Origin: UBA6168 sp964573725 | Lineage (GTDB): Bacteria > Bacteroidota > Bacteroidia > Chitinophagales > Saprospiraceae | NCBI GenBank assembly: GCA_964573725.1 | Contig: CAZNLJ010000001.1 | Span: 62,001 to 126,000 of the forward strand | Length of the DNA: 64,000 nucleotides | Direction of reading: 5' to 3' | In this document: piece by piece, positions 53,072-62,243 of the stretch | Layout of the letters: the number at the start of each line of letters is the position of its first letter | Position numbering within the stretch: the first letter of the stretch is position 1 | Notes under the pieces: generated by a model | What the model saw: only the letters and a program-made list of their open reading frames with translations | Told to the model about the DNA's origin: nothing | The model's database searches: none | Made by a program: the position numbers and the translations under genes

Positions 53072-53850
53072 CTTTGATGTTGTATGTTGACAAACAATAG
53101 GGTGTCGGTCGGATATCCCTCGGTGCCGATTCCGCCGGCGGGTTGCCGGAGCGCTTACACCGGAAACGGATACAGGCGCAAATAAAAGTACTTTATCGGT
53201 AATTCGGTGCCAGGGCGGAGATTTTTTGCGACCTGTCGGTTTCCCTACATTTAGGGAACCCCCTGTTCACGCTGCATACGCCACACTACCTTCCTTGGCA
53301 GGCACCTGCGTGTTGGACGCCGATTCTTGGGGAATGCGCTTGTGCATCGGGCCCGGATAGGAGTGGTTTGAAATCCCTGGGATTGCGGATTACCGTTGGC
53401 GGCTCCCGGCCGGAGGGTACCGGTGGTTTAGCTTACCAAGGCCGACAAGCCCGGGAATTTGCATTCGTTTCGCTCAGCCGGTTTCGGCGGTGAAGCTTTC
53501 CGGTCATCTACGGCCGCACTCCGGTGGCAAGGCTGGATCGTAAGACGCAGTAGCGCGGACGATGACCGGCTGTTCGACCACACCGTTCCCCAGCCTTTGG
53601 CAAATTTAAACGAAATAAGCGGACCGTGCGAAAAAATTTTTTTCGGCATTCCGGAAGGTCGTGTGCCGAAAATCCCTGTCTCCTGTCGCAGGACCAAATC
53701 CGGCGGCGGCCCATCCTCCCCCGTGGGCCCGGCCCGCTCCCCGGGCCGACGGCCGACCATCCGAAAGTCACCGGGCGGACAACCAGGGACAAACGCAGGT
53801 ATTCCTTTTGAAATTGTGTAATTTTCCCCGCTAAAACCATCCATTTACCT
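53072..53850. other. Large gene-free region upstream of PorP/SprF
   Basis: 779 bases between divergent genes. Frames on both strands (for example 53428-53844) have no domain and an unlikely composition. One short palindrome is listed separately. A minus-strand TACTTTTA about 120 bases before the PorP/SprF ATG is one base from TAnnTTTG but has no TTG at 19 bases. Nothing else recognised. Confidence 0.4.
53241..53258. promoter_or_regulatory. Possible operator palindrome
   Basis: TTCCCTA and TAGGGAA are arranged as an inverted repeat around CATT, about 170 bases before the PorP/SprF start. The shape suits a dimeric regulator, but no second copy was found, so it may be chance. Confidence 0.3.
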
Positions 53851-54960
53851 ATGCAGTCGGTGATTGAAAAATTCCGGGATATCGTTGTACAGATTGCCAC
53901 GCCATACAGTACCGGAACCGGTTTCCATCTTTCCGGGCAGGGTATGATCGTGACGAACCACCATGTGGTGGACGGGAACCGGGAGGTAACGGTGGACGGG
54001 AGCCTGTTCCCCCGGCAACTCCGCCGGGTATTGTTCACGGACCCCCATTTCGACATCGCCCTGCTGGACGCGCCCCTCGGCGCCGAAGAACCGGAGCTCC
54101 GGCTTGCCGCCGACCCGGAAGTCAAGGCAGGGGACCGTGTCGTTGCCATCGGGCACCCATACGGGCTCAAGTTCACGGCCACCCAGGGCATCGTCTCGAA
54201 TCCGGCCATGCGCGAGGACGGCATTCCCTACATCCAGCACGACGCATCGCTGAACCCCGGCAACAGCGGCGGCCCGCTGGTCAACGAAGCCGGCGAGATC
54301 ATCGGGGTCAATACGTTCATCATTTCGCCGGCGGAAAACATCGGTTTCTCCCTCCCGGTGAGGTTGCTGGCGGAAGACATCGCGGCCGCCGCCCCGTACC
54401 GGACGCAAACCGCCACCCGCTGTGCCAACTGCCGCCAGGTCATCCCCTACCAAGCGGACGGCCACAACAGCCGGTGCCCTGCCTGCGGGCACCGGATCAC
54501 GTTTCCCTGCCTCGAACCGGAATACGAACCCGCCGGGATGGCCCGGACGGTGGAAACAATCCTCCACGCCTGCGGGAAACCGGTCCGATTGGCCCGCCGC
54601 GGACCCAATACCTGGGAAGTCGCCCAGGGCAGCGCCCGCGTGAACATCAGCTATTACGAGCCGGGGGGGCTGGTGACTTGTGAGGCCGTACTTTGCGAAC
54701 TGGGGCCGGAGGGTTTCCTGCCGGTCTACGCCTTCCTACTCCGGGAAAATTTTTCCATGGAATACCTTTCCTTCCGCATGCAGGGGCGGCTTGTCATCCT
54801 CTCCCTGGTCATCCCGGACCGATTCTTGTCCGTGGAAACCGGCATCCGATTGTTCCGGCTGCTGCTGGAGCGGGCGGACCATTACGACGACCAGCTCATC
54901 GAGCGCTTCGCCGCCCACCGGCAGGACCCGGACGGGTCGGGACAATCAGGTTGGGGCTAA
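53851..54960 (+). CDS. Cytoplasmic trypsin-like protease with zinc ribbon and YbjN-like tail
   Basis: A 369-residue protein with no signal peptide. Residues 1-180 are an HtrA/trypsin-like domain with complete triad: His38 (VTNHHVV), Asp68 (HFDIALL) and Ser139 (NPGNSGGPL). A zinc ribbon follows (Cys191, Cys194, Cys209, Cys212; CxxC-14-CxxC). The last ~140 residues (ARRGPNTWEVAQGSARVNI onward) resemble the YbjN/type III chaperone-like fold. There is no PDZ domain, so it is not a classic periplasmic HtrA. Substrate recognition through the last two domains is inference. Start MQSVIEKFRD at 53851; its end overlaps the -33 box of the next operon's promoter. Confidence 0.8.
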   Translation: MQSVIEKFRDIVVQIATPYSTGTGFHLSGQGMIVTNHHVVDGNREVTVDGSLFPRQLRRVLFTDPHFDIALLDAPLGAEEPELRLAADPEVKAGDRVVAIGHPYGLKFTATQGIVSNPAMREDGIPYIQHDASLNPGNSGGPLVNEAGEIIGVNTFIISPAENIGFSLPVRLLAEDIAAAAPYRTQTATRCANCRQVIPYQADGHNSRCPACGHRITFPCLEPEYEPAGMARTVETILHACGKPVRLARRGPNTWEVAQGSARVNISYYEPGGLVTCEAVLCELGPEGFLPVYAFLLRENFSMEYLSFRMQGRLVILSLVIPDRFLSVETGIRLFRLLLERADHYDDQLIERFAAHRQDPDGSGQSGWG

Positions 54961-54980
54961 AGGAATTTTTCTTACTTTTG
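54951..54980 (+). promoter_or_regulatory. Bacteroidota promoter of the PPIase operon
   Basis: TTG (54951-54953), a 19-base spacer and TACTTTTG (54973-54980) match the phylum consensus exactly. The -33 box lies inside the last codons of the upstream protease gene. Transcription should start near 54987, giving a leader of about 65 bases before the ATG at 55053. Confidence 0.75.
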
Positions 54981-55052
54981 CCCCGTTGGCAATTCTTCGG
55001 GAGGTCTTTCCGCCCCTCCGGCCATACCCAAGCTAACTCAGGTATCCGACAA

Positions 55053-57083
55053 ATGAATCGTTCCCTACCATTACCCGCTGCCCTTCGGACCGGCTCCCGT
55101 CGGCTGTCGGTTCTCCGAATCCTGCTGCTGACCGCCCTGCTGCCGCTGGCCGACCTGTCCGCCCAATCGCAGGACCCGGTCCTTTTCACCGTAGACAACG
55201 TACCCGTCCCCCTTTCCGAATTCCGGTACATCTATGGCAAGACGAACGGAGACAAGGGCGATTTCTCCCGGGCCTCCCTCGAGGAGTACCTGGACCTTTA
55301 CGTCAATTTCAAGCTCAAGGTCAGGAAGGCCCGGGAAATGAAGCTGGATACGATTTCCGCCCTCCGGCAGGAACTGGCGGGATATCGCCGACAACTGGCG
55401 GATTCCTACCTCATCGACCGCGAGGTGACGGAAAAGTTGGTGAAAACGGTGTATGAACGTTCCCGCCAGGATGTAGACATCAGCCATCTTTTCCTGCCTT
55501 TCCCCTCCCCTGCCCCGACGGACACCCTGGACACCTGGAACAAGGCCCGGGAAGCCATGGCCAGCCTCGAGCAAGGCACCTCCTTCGAGGATGTGGCACT
55601 CCGCTATTCCACCGACGCGCAGGTCGCAAAAAACAAGGGCAGGGTCGGTTTCGTAACGGCCCCTTTCCCCAACGGTTTCCATGCCTTGGAGGATGCGGCT
55701 TACACAGCCCCGCCGGGCCTGGCCGTCGGCCCCATCCGTACCGCTTCCGGATACCACCTGCTCAAGGTACATGAACGCAGACCCGCCAGGGGCGAAATGG
55801 AGGTCGCCCACATCATGGTGCGGAACGAGAAGTACCCCGACCTCATCAAGGCCAGGCATCGGATCGACTCCATCCACCAGCTCTTGGCGGGTGGCGCTGA
55901 TTTCGCACAGCTCGCGAAGGACATGTCCGACGACCGGAATACCGCCTCGAAAGGCGGTTACATCGGATTTTTCGGAATCAACCGCTTCGAAAAAAATTTT
56001 GAGGACGGCGCCTTCGCCCTGTCCACCGACGGCGCATTCAGCCCACCCGTCCAAACGGCCATCGGATGGCATATCATCCAAAGGATCAGCCTGCGCCGGG
56101 AAGAACCCTACGCCCAGGTCAAGGTCCGCCTGCAAAACACCATCAAGCAGGACGCCCGTTTCGAGGAAGCCCGCCAGGCCATGATCGAACGCATCAAACG
56201 GGACGCCGGTTTTTCCGAAAGCCGTACAACCCTCGGCATACTGGCCAACTCCTTGTCTTCAGATACGACCGGCGCTTTCCTCACCTATCGCTGGAAAGCC
56301 GCCACCCCCGCTGATACCAACCGGCTCTGCAGCTTCGGTCCGGCAAATTCCTACACCCTGGGCGATTTCGAATCCTATCTCGAAAAAGCATCCCGGAAGC
56401 GGCAACAGAAAGCCCGGGAAGGGGTGCAAGCGGTCCTCGAGGAGCTCTACCGTGACTTTGTGGCGGAAATGGCCATTCAATACGAAGAGAAACAATTGGA
56501 AAACAAATATCCGGATTTCAAGGCGCTGATGCGGGAATATGAGGAAGGTGTCCTCTTGTTCGAAATCACCAAACAGGCGGTATGGGACAAGGCAGCGGCC
56601 GATTCCGCCGGCCTGGAGGCCTTCCACCAGCAGCGAAAAGACCGCTACCAATGGGCCCAAAGGGCCGAAGTGACCCAATTCTCCGTATCGGACCGTCATC
56701 CGGAACAACTCGATGCCATCCGGAAAGCGGCCAGGACCTTTTCCGCCGAGCAGATCCTGGCCACCTTCAACCAAGACAGCACCCAGACCGTCGTCTCCAT
56801 CCAGACCAAGCGGGTCGAAAAAGGCAGGAATGAACTGTTGGACCAAATCACTTGGGAACCCGGTGCCATCAGCCCGACCCAAACCGATAAGAAACAAAGG
56901 TCTTTCATTTTCTTCCGGGTGGATGAGGTACTCCCCCCGACGCAGAAAACCCTCCAGGAGGCCAGGGGTTATGTCGTGGCCGACTACCAGGACCAGCTCG
57001 AGCAACAATGGCTCGACGGCCTGCGGAAAGCCTATAAAGTGAAGGTGTACGACAAGGTGCTCCAAACCTTGGCAAGGAAATAA
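55053..57083 (+). CDS. Exported peptidyl-prolyl isomerase with two parvulin domains
   Basis: A 676-residue periplasmic folding factor. A signal sequence (VLRILLLTALLPLADLSAQ) is followed by an N-terminal chaperone part (FRYIYGKTNGDKGDFS). Two parvulin domains come next: DISHLFLPFP to HLLKVHERR (~145-245) and EVAHIMVRNEKYPD to GWHIIQRISL (~250-350), each with the G-x-G-F-V/F signature (RVGFVTAPFP, YIGFFGINRF). The C-terminal ~330 residues are helical and charged and may be a further chaperone region. First gene of a three-PPIase run probably serving outer-membrane and T9SS proteins. The frame opens at 54693 inside the previous gene; 55053 is chosen because of the signal. Confidence 0.88.
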   Translation: MNRSLPLPAALRTGSRRLSVLRILLLTALLPLADLSAQSQDPVLFTVDNVPVPLSEFRYIYGKTNGDKGDFSRASLEEYLDLYVNFKLKVRKAREMKLDTISALRQELAGYRRQLADSYLIDREVTEKLVKTVYERSRQDVDISHLFLPFPSPAPTDTLDTWNKAREAMASLEQGTSFEDVALRYSTDAQVAKNKGRVGFVTAPFPNGFHALEDAAYTAPPGLAVGPIRTASGYHLLKVHERRPARGEMEVAHIMVRNEKYPDLIKARHRIDSIHQLLAGGADFAQLAKDMSDDRNTASKGGYIGFFGINRFEKNFEDGAFALSTDGAFSPPVQTAIGWHIIQRISLRREEPYAQVKVRLQNTIKQDARFEEARQAMIERIKRDAGFSESRTTLGILANSLSSDTTGAFLTYRWKAATPADTNRLCSFGPANSYTLGDFESYLEKASRKRQQKAREGVQAVLEELYRDFVAEMAIQYEEKQLENKYPDFKALMREYEEGVLLFEITKQAVWDKAAADSAGLEAFHQQRKDRYQWAQRAEVTQFSVSDRHPEQLDAIRKAARTFSAEQILATFNQDSTQTVVSIQTKRVEKGRNELLDQITWEPGAISPTQTDKKQRSFIFFRVDEVLPPTQKTLQEARGYVVADYQDQLEQQWLDGLRKAYKVKVYDKVLQTLARK

Positions 57084-57251
57084 CCCTGTTCCCGCATGGC
57101 CTTTCCGCCTCGCCGGGCACCGAAATCGGGCGTAGCCCCCGCCTGATTGCCCCGTACAAGCTTTTTTTTGCTAACTTGCACCTTGTATGGTACAAAGAAA
57201 TTTGTCGGACCGATTCCTCCGGATTTCCGGGTCGGCAAAACAAATTCCAAC

Positions 57252-58193
57252 ATGATGTTCCAGTACATGTCCGATATCGAACCGATTCGCCCCCCCCGAA
57301 AAAATCTGCCCGGGAACCTGCACCACCTGTCTGCCCTGCATGTCCTTACTTGCCTGTGGCTGTCGGTCCTCCTGCTCGTCTCCTGCGGCAAGGGAAACGA
57401 CACGCAGGTCCGCCGCGGGAAAGATGACCTGAAGCTGGCTACCGTCTATGACAAGTCGCTGTACTTATCCGATATGGATGGCATGATTCACGATGGGATG
57501 TCTCCGGAAGATAGTGCGACCCTGGTCAAGACCTACATTCGCGATTGGGTGAAACAAGCCGCCCTGCTCAAGGAAGCGGAGACCAAATTGCCGGCGGAAC
57601 TGAACATCGACAAGCTCGTGGATGACTACCGGGCCTCGCTCGTCATCCTGAACTACGAAACCGCCGTGTTGGACAAGATGCTCGACTCGACGGTCAGTGA
57701 AAAGGAACTGCAGGCATTTTACAATAGCAACAAGGACGAATTCCAGTTGGAGGAACTCTCCGTCCGATGCCACTTCATGAAAGCCTCCCGCAAGGCGAAC
57801 AACCTGAAGAAAGCCATTGAATGGTGGGATTCCGATGTCCCGGAAATCCGTGACTCCCTGGTCCAGTGGGCGGATATCCACGCGGAAAGCATCAAGCTGG
57901 ATACGTCGGTCTGGTATACGATCGGAGAACTCGCCGCCATGATGCCCCAAGGGGTCATCACCGAAGAGAATATCAAAAGGCGGATGAACTTCACCCGCCG
58001 GTATGAGGAGGACTATTATTTCCTGAAGGTTTTCGAAATCCTTCCCCGGAAACAATTCGCACCGCTCACCCAGATCGAAGAGCAAATCAGGAAGGTCATC
58101 ATCCACAAGCGCCGGGCCAACCTACTCAACGAACTGAAAGAGAAGCTCTACAACGAGGCGCTCAACAACAAACAGGTTACCATCTACGAATGA
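57252..58193 (+). CDS. SurA-like lipoprotein (PPIase run, second gene)
   Basis: A 313-residue protein with a long basic N-region, a hydrophobic stretch and a lipobox ending LLLVSC, so it is a predicted lipoprotein. The rest is helical and charged (VKTYIRDWVKQAALLKEAETK, SEKELQAFYNSNKDEFQLEE) as in the SurA/PrsA N-terminal chaperone domain. No parvulin G-x-G signature is obvious, so isomerase activity is doubtful. The next gene follows 65 bases later. Starts at 57252 and 57267 are both possible. Confidence 0.75.
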   Translation: MMFQYMSDIEPIRPPRKNLPGNLHHLSALHVLTCLWLSVLLLVSCGKGNDTQVRRGKDDLKLATVYDKSLYLSDMDGMIHDGMSPEDSATLVKTYIRDWVKQAALLKEAETKLPAELNIDKLVDDYRASLVILNYETAVLDKMLDSTVSEKELQAFYNSNKDEFQLEELSVRCHFMKASRKANNLKKAIEWWDSDVPEIRDSLVQWADIHAESIKLDTSVWYTIGELAAMMPQGVITEENIKRRMNFTRRYEEDYYFLKVFEILPRKQFAPLTQIEEQIRKVIIHKRRANLLNELKEKLYNEALNNKQVTIYE

Positions 58194-58258
58194 GGTCCCG
58201 GGCTTCGGCCGGCAACCTACTTTCTTCACCGGCATCACCGACATACCAGCTTTTCACC

Positions 58259-59650
58259 ATGAAATCAGGTTTCCTGCCACAAATCGTCCTACTCGTACTC
58301 TTCGCCATCGGTCCGGGTTTCCTTTCCCCGCTCTTCGGACAACGGGAGGTCATCGAAAAGGTCATCGCTTTCGTCGGATCGGAGGTCGTGCTGCTTTCCG
58401 AGTTGGAAGAACAAGTCGCCCTTCTTCAGGAAAGACAGGGCGGCAAACTCCCGGAATCTGCCCGTTGTGTGGTCCTGGATAATCTCTTGACGCAAAAACT
58501 GCTCGTCAACCAGGCAAAACTCGACAGTGTCGAGGTGACCGAGGAGGAGGTGGAGTCTCAGCTCAACGCCCGGATTGACCAAATCCTGGAGTACATGGGC
58601 GGAAGCGTGGAACAGTTCGAGGACTATTACGGGCAAACCGTCAACGACGTCAAGGAGGCTTTCCGCGAGGACCTCCGCAACCAACTCCTGTCCGACCGGA
58701 TGCGCTCCCAGGTCATGCAGCACATCAAGGTCACCCCGTCGGAAGTGAAGGCTTTTTTTCGTAAGATTCCCCGCGACAGCCTCCCCTATTTCAATGCGGA
58801 AGTGGAAATCGGTGAAATCGTGATCCAACCGGCCGTCAATGCCACGGAACGGCAGCTGGCCATCGACAAACTGGAGGGCCTCCGCCGTCGAATCCTGGTC
58901 GACGGGGAAGCCTTCGAAGTTATCGCCGGCACTTATTCCGACGACTTCGGCTCCGCCCGGCTGGGCGGAGACCTCGGCTGGACCAAACGCGGCAAATTCG
59001 TTCCGGCGTTCGAAGCTGCCGCCTACAAACTGGAGGAAGGTGAAATATCGCCGGTCGTGGAATCGGAATTCGGTTTCCACCTTATCCAATTGCTCAGTCG
59101 CCGCGGCAATACCATCCATACCCGCCATATCCTCGTGAAACCTGAAATTACCCAGGAAGATCTCCGGCTTGCCTCCGAAAAGCTGGATTCTGTCCGCAAC
59201 CTGCTCTTGCAGGACAGCATCTCCTTTTCTGCCGCCGTCAAACAATTCGGCTATGACCAGGTCCAAAGCTTCAATAACGACGGCAAACTGGTCAACCCGC
59301 TATCCGGCAATTCATTTTTTGAAATCGGTGACCTGGAACCGGACATTTACTTTGCCATCGATACCATGAAAGTCGGCGGCATTTCCAAACCCTTCAGCTT
59401 CACGGACCCGCGCGGGGAATCGTATTACCGCATCGTCCAGCTCCAAAGCCGCACGGATCCACACGTCGCCAGCCTCCAAAAGGATTACGCCAAGATCCAA
59501 AGCGCTACCATCGAGGAGAAACGCGCCGATTTTATGGCCGATTGGATCCAGGAAAAGGTGCGCTCCACTTACTGTATGCTGGACCCCGCCTATCAGGGGT
59601 GCCCGGAACTGGCCAAATGGACCCAGCCACTGAAAGGTGGCAAGCCATAA
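58259..59650 (+). CDS. SurA-type periplasmic peptidyl-prolyl isomerase
   Basis: A 463-residue exported chaperone with signal peptide (IVLLVLFAIGPGFLSPLFG). The SurA N-terminal domain is clear (EVIEKVIAFVGSEVVLLSELE at ~30-50, then VLDNLLTQKLLVNQAK). Parvulin domain 1 (~180-285) contains DDFGSARLGGDLGWTKRGK and EFGFHLIQLLSRRG; domain 2 (~287-390) starts with HTRHILVKPEITQ. The SurA layout and length match. In the periplasm it would help barrels such as PorP/SprF fold. The longer frame from 58190 overlaps the previous stop and is not favoured. Third gene of the run. Confidence 0.93.
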   Translation: MKSGFLPQIVLLVLFAIGPGFLSPLFGQREVIEKVIAFVGSEVVLLSELEEQVALLQERQGGKLPESARCVVLDNLLTQKLLVNQAKLDSVEVTEEEVESQLNARIDQILEYMGGSVEQFEDYYGQTVNDVKEAFREDLRNQLLSDRMRSQVMQHIKVTPSEVKAFFRKIPRDSLPYFNAEVEIGEIVIQPAVNATERQLAIDKLEGLRRRILVDGEAFEVIAGTYSDDFGSARLGGDLGWTKRGKFVPAFEAAAYKLEEGEISPVVESEFGFHLIQLLSRRGNTIHTRHILVKPEITQEDLRLASEKLDSVRNLLLQDSISFSAAVKQFGYDQVQSFNNDGKLVNPLSGNSFFEIGDLEPDIYFAIDTMKVGGISKPFSFTDPRGESYYRIVQLQSRTDPHVASLQKDYAKIQSATIEEKRADFMADWIQEKVRSTYCMLDPAYQGCPELAKWTQPLKGGKP

Positions 59651-59807
59651 GGGCTTCCTTGGAAACCGCTCGCCTGCCTGTCGGAATAGTTCCTTCGACC
59701 AGAAATTACCCTGATGCGCATGCCCCTGGACTTTTTCATCCCGGTTGCGTAGCGCGCCGTTGCGCCCCTTGGGCGTTGCCCGGCTGACCGGATGCATCCG
59801 GCCATGG

Positions 59808-60108
59808 TCCTCCTCTTCCGCACCTCAACCCTACCAAATAATCAATTACAAAACATTGATTCCCTGTTGTTCTTAGTCATCATACCCGCTGATGCGCCAC
59901 GTCCTGCACAATAAAGGGCGCTGGGCGCAGCCCCGCGCCTTTTATATTTATTAGGACGGCCGGCGACGTGCTCGCGCGCGCCGCCGGCCGTCCTGTCCAA
60001 AAGGCGAAATGCGCCATAAAGACTCTTGGGTTATGAGCAGCTTATGTTATTGTACAATCATGCGAACCTTGCAATCAAAATATTCGATTTGGTTATTAAG
60101 GTGCGAAA
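59808..60108 (-). repeat. Structured repeat / candidate ncRNA, copy B
   Basis: Reverse-complement partner of 26178-26420. Reading the minus strand from 60108, the shared blocks appear in the same order and spacing as in copy A. Hairpin 1 is a perfect 13-bp stem (AGGACGGCCGGCG at 59994-59982, CGCCGGCCGTCCT at 59965-59953). Hairpin 2 is at 59939-59917 (GGCGC and GCGCC closing GGGC/GCCC). This copy has an extra inverted copy of the start motif at its other end: CGCACCTCAA and ACCAAAT at 59819-59837 (plus). That suggests terminal inverted repeats. It lies between the convergent surA-like and peptide transporter genes. Confidence 0.75.
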
Positions 60109-60226
60109 GCTGAGCTGGTCCCTTTCCCGTCCGAGGTTCCGTTTCCCTGTGTTCGATGGCTGCGTGACGTTCGGTGTTGGCGAGCCGCCCTACCCGAAAT
60201 GACGCAACATACGGCCGAAAATGAGA

Positions 60227-60266
60227 ACGCCCGTTTCGCGGTCGGAGCACCTTCCGCGAAACGGGC
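60227..60266 (-). terminator. Terminator of the peptide transporter gene
   Basis: A perfect 14-bp stem, CGCCCGTTTCGCGG (60227-60240) against CCGCGAAACGGGCG (60253-60266), with a 12-base loop and a T-rich tail on the minus strand. It lies about 135 bases downstream of the transporter stop. Confidence 0.7.
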
Positions 60267-60399
60267 GCAATCTTGTCCGCTTCGGTCGTCCCGCTACCGG
60301 ACCTGTCGACCGGCGGATTCCTAATCGATCCGAAGAATCGAGACAGCCGCGATGGAACCACCGTCGGACGATGAGCAGGCGGGATGTACCCCGCCAGGC

Positions 60400-61941
60400 T
60401 CACTTGATACCGTGCATCCACTTGGTGATGACCGGACCGAGCAAGAACAGGACCACACCCGAACCGATGGCGAAGAAACCAATGTTGTTAAAGACGCCCA
60501 TCGCCAGCTCCAGGCTCGCTTCCGGAGTCGCCACAGCGGGATCCACGGCCGTCAGTTTCGCGATATGCTTACCGGCCTGGTGGGCGATGGAGGAGGACAG
60601 GAACCAAATGCCCATGAGGAAACCCACGATTTCCCGGGGTGCCAATTTGGTCACCAGGGACAGCCCGACCGGAGACAGGGACAATTCCCCCAGGGTATGG
60701 AGCAGGTACAGCATGATCAGGAAGATGGACGGTACCAGCCCGGCCTCGGCACTGCCTTGTCCCAGGTTGAGTACCAAGAAACCGCAACCCAACAGCACCA
60801 GGCCGATGGTGAACTTGTAGGGGGCGGCAACCTCCTTGCCGGATTGCGCCAGCTTGATCCAGATCCAGGAGAACACCGGTGCGAAAATCATGATGAACAA
60901 AGGGTTCACGGACTGGAAGAAAGTGGTGGTCAACTCGGCACCCAGGAAGTTCTTGTTCACGTTCCGCTCCGTGAAGAGGTTCATCGCCGACCCGGCCAAT
61001 TCGAAAAATGTCCAGAACACGGTGGTGAACAGGAGCAGGATGACAACCACCCAAATCCGCTGCTGCTGGGACCTTTCATATTTCGGTGCCACGATGAACA
61101 GGAGATAGATGAGGATGGCCGCGCCCAGGATGGCCAGCAATATGTCGACGATGTCATTCTGGAGGATGAGCAGGTAAGCGACGGGCACCATGGCCAGTGT
61201 CGCAACGTAGGGAAAGATATTGCCGCTGATGCCAAGCATCTTCGTCTCCGAGGAATTTTTCGGTGCCAGGCCCTCTTGTTCGTAATACCCCTTGTGCTGC
61301 GCATACAGGAATATCACATATCCCAGCAGCATGCCGATTCCGGCCGTCAGGAATCCGTAAGGCCATCCCTCCAGTTCCCCGATGGCGCCGCAGGTCAGGG
61401 GAGTCAGGAAAGCCCCGATGTTGATACCCATGTAAAAGATGGTGAACGCACTGTCCCTGCGGGGATCGCCATCCGGATAAAAACGGCCGATCATGCTGGA
61501 GATATTGGGTTTGAAGAAACCGTTTCCGATCACCAACAAGGCAAGACCGGCATAGAAAGTCGTTTGGTTATCCATGAACAAGGTGAACTGCCCGGCTGCC
61601 ATCAGCAGCGCCCCCCAGGTAATCGCCTTGCGGAAGCCCATCAACTTGTCCGCAAAATAACCGCCGAGGATAGGGGTCAGATAAACCAATGCACCGTAGG
61701 CACCATAGACTCCATAAGCCGTGGGGTCGTCGAAATCAAATCCGCCGTTCGCGATATCCGCCGTCATGTACAATACCAGCAGCGCGCGCATACCGTAATA
61801 ACTGAAGCGTTCCCATAACTCCACCAGGAAAAGGGCGAACAGCGCCCTCGGATGTACCTTCCGGTTCGTGAATATGACAATGGCAACCCAAGCGGCGACG
61901 GCCGCCCAGGACAAAAGCATGAGTTGGTAAGCTGGATGCAT
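60400..61941 (-). CDS. Proton-dependent oligopeptide transporter (POT/PTR2 family)
   Basis: A 513-residue MFS transporter with about 14 hydrophobic segments that imports di- and tripeptides with protons. Family motifs are ELWERFSYYGMRALLVLYM (the E1XXER region, residues 41-59), GGYFADKLMG after TM3 and FKPNISSMIGRFY (PTR2 signature). The E-x-x-E-R sequence reads ELWERF. A second conserved block, GELSLSPVGLSLV, is in the C-terminal half. Start MHPAYQLMLL at 61941. A terminator follows at 60227-60266. No peptidase gene is next to it. Confidence 0.95.
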   Translation of the reverse strand: MHPAYQLMLLSWAAVAAWVAIVIFTNRKVHPRALFALFLVELWERFSYYGMRALLVLYMTADIANGGFDFDDPTAYGVYGAYGALVYLTPILGGYFADKLMGFRKAITWGALLMAAGQFTLFMDNQTTFYAGLALLVIGNGFFKPNISSMIGRFYPDGDPRRDSAFTIFYMGINIGAFLTPLTCGAIGELEGWPYGFLTAGIGMLLGYVIFLYAQHKGYYEQEGLAPKNSSETKMLGISGNIFPYVATLAMVPVAYLLILQNDIVDILLAILGAAILIYLLFIVAPKYERSQQQRIWVVVILLLFTTVFWTFFELAGSAMNLFTERNVNKNFLGAELTTTFFQSVNPLFIMIFAPVFSWIWIKLAQSGKEVAAPYKFTIGLVLLGCGFLVLNLGQGSAEAGLVPSIFLIMLYLLHTLGELSLSPVGLSLVTKLAPREIVGFLMGIWFLSSSIAHQAGKHIAKLTAVDPAVATPEASLELAMGVFNNIGFFAIGSGVVLFLLGPVITKWMHGIK

Positions 61942-62243
61942 GTTGTGTTGATTTTAGTTTGTCTGGTAAGGTGAAAGGTGATTTGTCAAAAGCGAAGCCG
62001 CGATTTCGCTTGCCATACGCCGCAGGACCGCAGCATCGGTTCCGTTTATCCGGACGATAGCGTCGTCGGGCGGTCCCCCGCTGCGGAGAGGCTTTACGGA
62101 ATAAACGGCTAAAAATAACCGTTTTTTTGAGGACGGCCGAAAAAAGCAAATTTATTTACGAAACCGGAAACTTTTCCTTTGTTTGTTTCGATTATTCCAA
62201 AAAGTACCGCATCGACCGGCCTGTCACAGCCTTGACCTGCCGA
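61942..62243. other. Intergenic region between flippase-like and peptide transporter genes
   Basis: 302 bases. It must hold the transporter promoter. A minus-strand TTG followed at about 19 bases by a TTACCAGA stretch near 61965 lacks the TTTG part, so no promoter is called. No RNA gene seen. Confidence 0.35.

Noticed and set aside
53428..53844. 138-codon minus-strand frame overlapping an opposing frame
   Set aside because: Both strands are open at this GC content; neither translation resembles a protein family.
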